From: Leifsonia shinshuensis
GTDB lineage: Bacteria; Actinomycetota; Actinomycetes; Actinomycetales; Microbacteriaceae
Reading direction: 5' to 3'
Assembly: GCF_022606355.1 (NCBI RefSeq)
Contig: NZ_JAHHZQ010000002.1
Span: 868,001-932,000, forward strand
Length of the DNA: 64,000 nucleotides
The translations under genes were made by a program, and so were the position numbers. Below the pieces are notes generated by a model. It saw nothing but the letters and a program-made list of their open reading frames with translations. It was not told the DNA's origin and did no database searches. This document shows, piece after piece, positions 1 to 6,600 of this stretch (position 1 is its first letter; every line of letters begins with the position of its first letter).

Positions 1-210
1 GTCGAGGTACGCCGCGGCTTCCCGGTAGAACGCAACGATCATCCCCGCCGGCTCCGTCGACGTCGGCGGAAGCCAGTCGATGTCGCCGGGGCCGTCCTCC
101 ACGGGAACCGACCAGCCCGGATCGGCGTGCAGCAGCTGCGCGTGCATCCCTGGCTTCAGGCCCAGCTTCTTCCAGAGCGGCGTGCCCGAATAGCCCGCAG
201 TGCCGGTCAT
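1..210 (-). CDS. DUF3052-like protein, N-terminal part (partial)
   Basis: This reading frame starts at ATG 210 and runs off the left edge of the window, so only the first 70 residues are visible. The N-terminus reads GYSGTPLWKKLGLKPG, which matches the opening of the actinobacterial DUF3052 family. The function of that family is not established. The start overlaps the stop of the metallophosphoesterase gene upstream by four bases (ATGA at 207-210), so the two genes are probably translationally coupled. The family call rests on the first 20 residues only. Confidence 0.65.
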   Translation of the reverse strand, partial: MTGTAGYSGTPLWKKLGLKPGMHAQLLHADPGWSVPVEDGPGDIDWLPPTSTEPAGMIVAFYREAAAYLD

Positions 211-1049
211 GCGCCGCTCCACCCCGAGTCGGCTGCGATGCGCGCGATCGCCTCGGCGTCGAGGTCGTAGACCGTCTCGCCGTCGTCGGCGGCGGGTGCG
301 CGCACCACGTGCGCCCGTACCGGGCCGTCCACAGGAAGCTGGACCATCGCGAACCCCGCTCCGCGCTCGGCGCGCTCCCGAGGCGCGGGCCACAGCACAT
401 CGGTCGTGTTGGCGACCGCGGGCGCCACCACGACCGGGATGCCGGGCTGGCCGGCCTCGGTGATCAGCGCGTGGTGGTAGTGCCCGGCGAGGATCAGCCG
501 GACATCGGAGGCCGAGCACACGTCGATCAGCGGCTGCGGGTCCACGAGGCGCAGGGTGTCGAAGAGGCCGGTCGTGGGCCGGACGGGCGGGTGGTGGAGG
601 ACGACGACGGTCCCGTTCGCGCTCGGAGTGCTCAGTGTGTCACGCAGCCGCTCGAGGCGCGCACCGTCCAGCCTGCCGTAGCCCGCGCGGGCGACGGTCG
701 TGTCGACGGTCACGACCCGGAACCCGCCCACCGCCAGCTCCGTCTCTCGCGCACCGAGCACCTCCTCGAACGCGTCGGGGAGGTCGTGGTTGCCCATCGC
801 GTAGGCGACGGCCGCTCCGCGCTCCTCGGCCCACGGCTCCAGCCGCTCCTTCAGCAGCCGGTACGAGGCGGCGCTGCCATCGTCGGAGAGGTCGCCGGAC
901 GCCACCACCAGGTCGACGGCCTCCAGCTCGCCGGCGCGCACGAGCACCCGGTCGAGGGCTGCCAGCGTGTCGACCAGCCCGTAGTGCAGCCGACCGTCGC
1001 CGTACAGGTGGGTGTCGCTGAGGTGCAGGATGCGCAGAGGATCGGTCAC
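207..1049 (-). CDS. CpdA-like metallophosphoesterase (phosphodiesterase)
   Basis: This 280-residue protein has the full calcineurin-like metallophosphoesterase signature in order: LHLSDTH near residue 10, SGDLSDDG near 50, GNHD near 86, LHHPP near 150 and GHYHH near 190. These residues bind a dinuclear metal centre in the family. The length and the spacing of the motifs match the CpdA/Icc type of 3',5'-cyclic nucleotide phosphodiesterases, but the substrate cannot be read from sequence. No signal peptide is visible, so it is probably cytoplasmic. It is coupled to the DUF3052-like gene downstream by an ATGA overlap. Confidence 0.88.
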   Translation of the reverse strand: MTDPLRILHLSDTHLYGDGRLHYGLVDTLAALDRVLVRAGELEAVDLVVASGDLSDDGSAASYRLLKERLEPWAEERGAAVAYAMGNHDLPDAFEEVLGARETELAVGGFRVVTVDTTVARAGYGRLDGARLERLRDTLSTPSANGTVVVLHHPPVRPTTGLFDTLRLVDPQPLIDVCSASDVRLILAGHYHHALITEAGQPGIPVVVAPAVANTTDVLWPAPRERAERGAGFAMVQLPVDGPVRAHVVRAPAADDGETVYDLDAEAIARIAADSGWSGA

Positions 1050-1107
1050 GCCGCCACCCTAGCGCCGAGCGCCGACCCTCACGCGCTGTCGCGTCGGGCG
1101 TCGGCCG

Positions 1108-1272
1108 TCACTCGGCGTCGACCGCCTGGATGAGCGCTTCGACCGCGGTGAGCAGGTTGTGCAGGGCCTGCCGCTCGATCGAGTCCTCTGCGAGCTTCTG
1201 GATGTCGTAGCTCGCCGCGTTCGCCGCCTGCCTGGCCTGCGAGATCGCCGCCTGTGCTTCGAGATCCGCCAT
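1108..1272 (-). CDS. Small hypothetical protein, 54 aa
   Basis: This short frame starts at ATG 1272 with a strong Shine-Dalgarno sequence (GAGGAGG, about 5 bases upstream) and ends at a TGA at 1108-1110. The protein is acidic and almost entirely helical by composition (MADLEAQAAISQARQA at the start, then repeated Ala, Gln and Leu). It has no cysteine, signal peptide or membrane segment. It lies alone between the phosphoesterase and the YhgE gene. I do not recognise the family. The clean ribosome binding site and codon use support a real gene. Confidence 0.7.
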   Translation of the reverse strand: MADLEAQAAISQARQAANAASYDIQKLAEDSIERQALHNLLTAVEALIQAVDAE

Positions 1273-1356
1273 GGGTTCCTCCTCGGGGTCGGGTGCTGTC
1301 GTGCGACACCCTAGTCACCGGCCTGGTGCGAGGGATAGGCCCGCCCGTTGAGCGTG

Positions 1357-3210
1357 TCAGCCGATCAGCGATGGCCGGAGGTCGCGCAGCGTTCGGAAGT
1401 GCGTCATCCGGGTGACCCCGATCGCCGAGACGAGCAGCGCGATCAGCATCCACAGTGCCAGCACGCCCGCGTCGGCCCAGGCCGTGGCCGGGTTGCCGCC
1501 GTACATGAGCTGCCGTATTCCGTCGACGGCATACGACATCGGCAGCACGTGGTGCAGTGCGGCGAGCGGCCCGGGCAGCGTCTGCCAGGGGAAGGTGCCG
1601 CCGGCCGTGACCAGCTGCAACACCATCAGCACGAGCCCGAGGAACTGCCCGACGCTTCCGAGCCAGACGTTCAGCGCGAGGATGATCGATGCGAACGTCA
1701 GGGACGCGAGCGCCATCATCCCGAACATGCCGAGCGGGTTGTGGATGGCGAAGCCGAGCGCACCCGCGACGATCGCGAACAGGCCGACCATCTGTACGGC
1801 GCCGAGCAGCCCGGGCGTGAGCCATCCGGCCAGGGTGATCTTCACGGGCGAGTGGAGCGCCGTGATCGCCCGACGGGAGACCGGCTTGACGATCAGGAAC
1901 AGCGCGTAGATGCCGATCCACCCGGCGAGGGCGACGAAGAACGGCGCGAGGCCGGCGCCGTAGGTTCCCGCGGAGGTGATCGAGTCGTTGTGCAGGTTCA
2001 CCGGGTCGGCGATGGTCGACGCCTGCTTCTTCTGCAGAGACGGCGAGTTGTCGGGGATCTGCGAGACCCCCTTCACGAGCCCGTCGCGCAGCTGGGTCGT
2101 GCCGTCGTGCAGGGTGGTCAGGCCGTCGCGCAGCTGGGCGGAGCCGGCGGCGGCGGAGGCCGCGCCGGTCGCGAGCTGAGACGCGCCCGCCTGAGCCTGC
2201 GACGATCCGCTCGCGACCTGGGCCGCGCCGGAGGCGACCTGGTCGGCGCCGGAGGCCAGCTGGTTCACCTGGCCGACGGCGGATTGGATCTGCGTATTGC
2301 CCGACTGGACCTTGCCGTCGATGTCACCGAGCGCGGTCTGCACCTGCTCGATGACGGTTGGGTCGACGTGAGCCGCCTGGAGGCGTGCGATGAGGTCCTG
2401 ACCCACCGCGGGTGCGTCAGCCGCCAGCTTCGCGGCGACCTGGCCGGCCTGTGTGGCCTTTGCGGCGAGCTGGTCGTTGCCCGCCGCGACCCGGGAGGCG
2501 CCGTCGCTGACCTGCGCGGCTCCGGCGGACAGCTGGCTCAGCTTGTCGGCGAGTGTCTGCGATCCGGTCGCGAGCTGGGCGGTGCCGTCGGCCAGCTGGG
2601 AGGCGCCGCTCTGCGCGGTCGCGCTGCCGTCGACCAGCTGATCGGCGCCGTCCACGGCCTTCACGAGGCTCGAGCGGATGTCGGCGAGCCCGAGCAGGAA
2701 GCGCTGGGCTGCCTCCTCGTTGACCTGCTTCACGATCGAGGTGCGGATCTTCTCCGCCGCCTGCGTGCCGATCGTGGAGGCCAGGTAGCTGTTCGTGTCG
2801 TTGGTCGTCAGGGTGACGATCGCGCGGCGCGGGCTGTCGCCGGACGCCGAGGCGAGAGCCGACGAGAAGTCGGAGGGGAAGGTGATGCTGAAGTCGTACT
2901 TCGAGTCGTCGACGCCGCTCGCGGCCGAGCCCGACGCGACGCGATGCCACTGGAACGAGCCGTCCTCGATGAGCTGGTCGGCCACCTGGTCGCCGTAGTT
3001 GACGCTCTTGCCGTCGATCGTCGTGCCGGTGTCGTCGACGACGATCGCCGCCGGGATGCGGTCGAGGTTGGCGTACGGGTTCTGGTTGGCCCAGAGGTAG
3101 AGGCCGCCGTAGAGCACGGGCACGCACATCAGCGCGATGAGCGCGACGATGGACATGGGGCTGGCGGTCAGCCGGCGGAACTCCGCCGCGATCATCTGCG
3201 GGATCTTCAT
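1357..3210 (-). CDS. YhgE/Pip family membrane protein (first copy)
   Basis: The 617-residue protein has the YhgE/Pip layout. There is one transmembrane helix near residues 17-40, a long extracellular part rich in repeats such as SQLADGTAQLATGS and ASGADQVASGAAQVASG, and a C-terminal block of five or six membrane helices. This family is related to ABC-2 permeases and is linked to export or envelope functions, with no firm substrate. ATG 3210 is chosen because GGAG lies 6 bases upstream and the start overlaps the previous stop (ATGA). It is the last gene of a TetR, ABC-like, YhgE operon, and the ABC-like protein is its likely partner. Confidence 0.9.
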   Translation of the reverse strand: MKIPQMIAAEFRRLTASPMSIVALIALMCVPVLYGGLYLWANQNPYANLDRIPAAIVVDDTGTTIDGKSVNYGDQVADQLIEDGSFQWHRVASGSAASGVDDSKYDFSITFPSDFSSALASASGDSPRRAIVTLTTNDTNSYLASTIGTQAAEKIRTSIVKQVNEEAAQRFLLGLADIRSSLVKAVDGADQLVDGSATAQSGASQLADGTAQLATGSQTLADKLSQLSAGAAQVSDGASRVAAGNDQLAAKATQAGQVAAKLAADAPAVGQDLIARLQAAHVDPTVIEQVQTALGDIDGKVQSGNTQIQSAVGQVNQLASGADQVASGAAQVASGSSQAQAGASQLATGAASAAAGSAQLRDGLTTLHDGTTQLRDGLVKGVSQIPDNSPSLQKKQASTIADPVNLHNDSITSAGTYGAGLAPFFVALAGWIGIYALFLIVKPVSRRAITALHSPVKITLAGWLTPGLLGAVQMVGLFAIVAGALGFAIHNPLGMFGMMALASLTFASIILALNVWLGSVGQFLGLVLMVLQLVTAGGTFPWQTLPGPLAALHHVLPMSYAVDGIRQLMYGGNPATAWADAGVLALWMLIALLVSAIGVTRMTHFRTLRDLRPSLIG

Positions 3211-3932
3211 GCGTTCTCCACCTGGTCGGTGACGATCAGGTCGCCGGGCTCTGACAGGAAGCGCTCGTCGGTGTCGTCCCGTCCCGGGTCTTCGTCGAAT
3301 GTCTGGGGGCCGGTCTGCGTCTCGTCGAGCCTCGAGACCAGGGAGGCCGCAGCGATCGCGGCGGCGGAGGCGTCGCCGGCGACCACGAGCACGGCGATGC
3401 CGCGCCCGGCGAGCTCGCGGGCGAACTCCCACCACTCGACGGGGTCGCCCCCATGCCGGTCGGGCGACACGATCACCAGGCCCTCCACGCCCGCGCGCAT
3501 CAGCGCGAGCTCGGCGAGCAGGCGGATGCGCACCGTCGGCGGCACGGTTCCGATCGCCCAGCGGCCGTACTCGGACGCGCCGAGCTCGCTCAGGCGCCTG
3601 TTGACGGCGATCGGGTGGGAGGCGCGGCCGGCGAACATGAGCTCTTCCGCCACGATTCCGGCGACCGTCACGTCCGGGGCCGGCTCGCACACGTCGGGGG
3701 CGTCGATCAGGGCGACGCGCTTGCGCAGGTCGCTGTAGTCGTGCCGGCCGTCGATCGTCACCGTGCCTGCGTCGGGGCGCATCCGGCCGGACGCGATCAG
3801 CCCGAGCACCGTCGGACGCTGCTCGGTCTCGGCGCGCACGAGCGTCGCCTGCCCGGTCTGGAAGGTCGCCGAGGTCGCCGGGAGCGCCGCGAAACGCGGG
3901 CCCTTGGCGATGGCGTCGAGCATGATCTTCAC
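3207..3932 (-). CDS. Degenerate ABC ATPase-like partner of YhgE
   Basis: The 241-residue protein follows the ABC nucleotide-binding domain fold up to about residue 180, including a GTVTIDG segment at 56-62. The catalytic motifs have gone, however. The Walker A position (33-48) reads RAETEQRPTVLGLIAS with no GK[ST], the signature is replaced by VPPTVRIRLLAEL, and Walker B ends in VIVSPD instead of LLLDEP. It is therefore unlikely to hydrolyse ATP in the usual way. GTG 3932 overlaps the TetR stop (GTGA), and its own stop overlaps the YhgE start, so it sits tightly inside the operon. It is probably a structural or regulatory subunit. Confidence 0.78.
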   Translation of the reverse strand: MKIMLDAIAKGPRFAALPATSATFQTGQATLVRAETEQRPTVLGLIASGRMRPDAGTVTIDGRHDYSDLRKRVALIDAPDVCEPAPDVTVAGIVAEELMFAGRASHPIAVNRRLSELGASEYGRWAIGTVPPTVRIRLLAELALMRAGVEGLVIVSPDRHGGDPVEWWEFARELAGRGIAVLVVAGDASAAAIAAASLVSRLDETQTGPQTFDEDPGRDDTDERFLSEPGDLIVTDQVENA

Positions 3933-4591
3933 TCTCCGGTCTCCTGTCGCTGCTGTGCTTGAACGGCCTCGAACGCGAGCTCGGGGGTGCTGTCGAGCAG
4001 TTCGCCGGCCTCCCGCCAGCCCATGCCGGCGGCGGAGAGGGCGGCGAGGATGACGAGCCGGTGGCCCGCCCGGTCGGAGAGCCCCGCCCGGGTGGCCTCG
4101 TCGAGCACCGATACGGCCGCGTTCTCGATGAGCCGCGTGGCGGTCTCGCGGTCGAGGTCGGTGCGGATCGTGCCGTCGTCCATCCCGCGCTGCACCGTGC
4201 CGCGCAGGCGGTCGCGAGCCGGGTCGAGTGCGGTGCCGACGAGCTCGCGGTGCGGGCCGCGGACGGCGAGGGCCGCGCTCACGCGGATGTGCTCGACCTC
4301 CGCCCACAGGGTCGCGCCGAACAGGGCGATCTCGACGCGCGCGTCGGGGTGCGCCACCGGGTCGAGCAGGGCGGCGAGGCGGCCTGCGCCGCGGGTGAAG
4401 ACGTCGACAAGGAGGTCGTCGCGGTTGGCGAAGTGGCCGTACAGGGCGCGGCGGCTGAGGCCCGCGCGGGCGGCGATGGTCTCGAGGGAGGCGTCGATGT
4501 CCTCGTTGAGGGCCGCAGCGGCGGCGACGAGGATGGCCTCCCGGTTCGCGGCCGCGTCGCGGCGCGGAGCGCGCGTGGAGGGGGTGGACAT
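3929..4591 (-). CDS. TetR family repressor of the YhgE operon
   Basis: The 220-residue protein has a TetR helix-turn-helix at residues 15-60 (SLETIAARAGLSRRALYGHF) and a variable ligand-binding C-terminal part. It is the first gene of the TetR, ABC-like, YhgE operon and overlaps the next gene by GTGA. An 18-base perfect operator-type palindrome lies at 4610-4627 inside its own promoter, so autorepression of the operon is the simplest reading. The -10 hexamer lies 6 bases before the ATG, so the message is probably leaderless. The ligand is unknown. Confidence 0.9.
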   Translation of the reverse strand: MSTPSTRAPRRDAAANREAILVAAAAALNEDIDASLETIAARAGLSRRALYGHFANRDDLLVDVFTRGAGRLAALLDPVAHPDARVEIALFGATLWAEVEHIRVSAALAVRGPHRELVGTALDPARDRLRGTVQRGMDDGTIRTDLDRETATRLIENAAVSVLDEATRAGLSDRAGHRLVILAALSAAGMGWREAGELLDSTPELAFEAVQAQQRQETGE

Positions 4592-4597
4592 GCCGCC

Positions 4598-4627
4598 ACT
4601 CTACTCTTCTTGCACACCATTGTGCAA
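4598..4627 (-). promoter_or_regulatory. Promoter and TetR operator, leaderless
   Basis: On the minus strand a -35 TTGCAC (4627-4622), an 18-base spacer and a -10 TAGAGT (4603-4598) precede ATG 4591 by 6 bases, which predicts a leaderless transcript. The perfect palindrome TTGCACA-N4-TGTGCAA (4610-4627) covers the -35 and half of the spacer, where a bound repressor would exclude polymerase. The adjacent TetR protein is the obvious binder. Confidence 0.7.
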
Positions 4628-4689
4628 CTTAGTCATCCTCCCGTGCCCCTCGGGGGCGGCGAGGGGCGGTAGGGCGCAAGCGGCCGGGG

Positions 4690-6600
4690 TCAGCCGGGGG
4701 TCGGAGCGCTGCGCGCGACCCGCGGCAGCCGAACGCTGCGCCGGGCCGCGACCGCGGCGAGCGTCACGGCGAGCGCCGCGACGGCGAACACCAGGAGCGG
4801 GCCGACGGCGCCGAAGGCGGTCGCCGCATCGCCACCCGCGGCCGCGCGCAGCATCGCCAGCGCGGGAGCCGTCGGCAGCGCGCCGGCGAGAGACGAGAGT
4901 GCCGCCGGCACGGTCGACGACATCCCCGCGGTGAGGGCGACGATGCCGACCAGGAGTGCGACGAGCCGGCCGACTCCGCCGAACGCGGCGGCCAGCGCCT
5001 GGTTGAGCACCCCGAAGACCGCACCGACGAACGCCGCGGCGAGTGCGAAGCCGAGCCAGACGTCCGGCCGGAGGCCGAGGCCGAACTGCGCGGCGCCGGC
5101 GACCACGAGGCCCTGGCCCGCGCCGATCAGCGCGACCAGCGCGGCCGAGCGCAAAGCGATGAGCGGCGAGGAGACCGTCGACAGCAGCAGGCGCGAAGGC
5201 ACGGCGCGGCGTGCGAGCGCTGTCGCCATCCCGCCGAGCCAGAGCGCGAGCACCGCGAACAGCGGGAGCGTGGCGAGGCCGACGGGTGGTGCCTTCTGCA
5301 CGGCGCGCACCGGCTGAGCGGCCACAGCGGAGAGGGTCGTCATGTCGCTGTCGCTGTAGGTGGGAATGGACTGCACGGCTTGGGCGAGGCCCGACGACAG
5401 CTGGGCGGCGCCGTCCGCGGTCTGCGCGGCGCCCGTGGCTGCTGAGGCTGCGCCCGCGCTGAGCGACGCCGCCCCCGACGCAGTCTGTCCGGCGCCGGCC
5501 GCCACTTGATTGGCGCCGGATGCGGACGCGTCGATGCCGTCGACCACCGCGGGCATCGCAGCCGCGAGGGCCGCGTTGCCGGATGCGACCGCGTTCGATC
5601 CCGTGGCGAAGGTCGAGAGCCCGCTGCTCGCGTTCTGCAGGGTGCCGAGTGCGGTCTGCGCGCGCGAGCACAGCACCGCGGGGCCGGTCGCACAGAGCTG
5701 CGCCACCACCTGGGCGAACTGGGCCGTCGCCGAGGAGACCCCGGCGGAGGCCTGGTCTGCCGCGCCGGCGAGTTCTCCCGCCCCCTGTGCGAGCTGCTGG
5801 GTCTGACCGGGCAGGGGTCGGGTCTTGTCGCTCAGCGTGCCGAGTCCCGACGCGAGCGACTGCGCGCCGGCAGCAAGCGACTGCGTCCCGCCGGCGAGGG
5901 TCGCCGCCCCGCTCGCGAGGGACTGCGTGCCCTGCGCGAGTGACGAGGCCCCGGCCGAGAGGGAGGCCGCACCCGTCGCCGCAGAGCCGATCTGCTGGTC
6001 GATCGTGTTGAACCCGGCGTAGACGTTCTGCAGGTACTGGGCGGTCAGCTGCCGGTCGAGCGCCGCCGTCGCCGACTGGCTCACCGCCGCAGCGAGCGCC
6101 GGGTCGACGAGGGCGGCCGCCGGGCTGGTCTGCACCGTCACGAGCGCCTGCCTCGCGCTCGCCGCGGGGCCGCCGATCGAGGTGGCGTCGGCCGAGAACG
6201 ACGACGGGATGGTGAGCACCGCCGCGTACTGGCCGCTCGCGAGCCCGGCGGCCGCGTCCTTGTCGTTGGTGAGCACCCAGTCGAAGTTGGTCGGGTCTTC
6301 GCTGGGCGGCGCCTCCGTCGGACTGCCGGACGCGGACACCGTCGATCCGCCGGCGATCAGGGAACCGGCGAACTGCCTCCCCAACGGCACGGTCTTGCCG
6401 TTCACGGTCACGGGGGTGTCGTCGTTGACCACCGCCGCCGTCACCCGGTCGAGGTGCTGAGCGGGCGAGAACAGGCCCCAGCCGAGCACGCCGACCACGA
6501 GCAGCGGCGCGAGGGCGAGGCCGACGAGGGTGAGAGCTCGCGTTCGCTCGGTTCCGGCACGGGCGTCGAAGGGTGCCCTGTCGTCGTCTCGGAGTGTCAT
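4690..6600 (-). CDS. YhgE/Pip family membrane protein (second copy)
   Basis: The 636-residue protein shares the architecture of the YhgE gene at 1357-3210. It has one N-terminal membrane helix (residues 22-45), a secreted domain with tandem AxGAxSLAxGxxSLA-type repeats over roughly residues 190-400, and a C-terminal block of about six hydrophobic helices. The sequence is clearly different from the first copy, so this is an old paralogue rather than a recent duplicate. ATG 6600 overlaps the stop of the MMPL gene upstream (ATGA), so the two membrane proteins are probably translated together. The likely role is envelope export; the substrate is unknown. Confidence 0.88.
   Translation of the reverse strand: MTLRDDDRAPFDARAGTERTRALTLVGLALAPLLVVGVLGWGLFSPAQHLDRVTAAVVNDDTPVTVNGKTVPLGRQFAGSLIAGGSTVSASGSPTEAPPSEDPTNFDWVLTNDKDAAAGLASGQYAAVLTIPSSFSADATSIGGPAASARQALVTVQTSPAAALVDPALAAAVSQSATAALDRQLTAQYLQNVYAGFNTIDQQIGSAATGAASLSAGASSLAQGTQSLASGAATLAGGTQSLAAGAQSLASGLGTLSDKTRPLPGQTQQLAQGAGELAGAADQASAGVSSATAQFAQVVAQLCATGPAVLCSRAQTALGTLQNASSGLSTFATGSNAVASGNAALAAAMPAVVDGIDASASGANQVAAGAGQTASGAASLSAGAASAATGAAQTADGAAQLSSGLAQAVQSIPTYSDSDMTTLSAVAAQPVRAVQKAPPVGLATLPLFAVLALWLGGMATALARRAVPSRLLLSTVSSPLIALRSAALVALIGAGQGLVVAGAAQFGLGLRPDVWLGFALAAAFVGAVFGVLNQALAAAFGGVGRLVALLVGIVALTAGMSSTVPAALSSLAGALPTAPALAMLRAAAGGDAATAFGAVGPLLVFAVAALAVTLAAVAARRSVRLPRVARSAPTPG

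Noticed and set aside
1348-3738. A long plus-strand open frame of 796 aa
   Set aside because: It is the antisense shadow of the YhgE and ABC-like genes; its composition is Arg/Gly/Val-rich with no domain, while the minus strand has clear families and ribosome binding sites.
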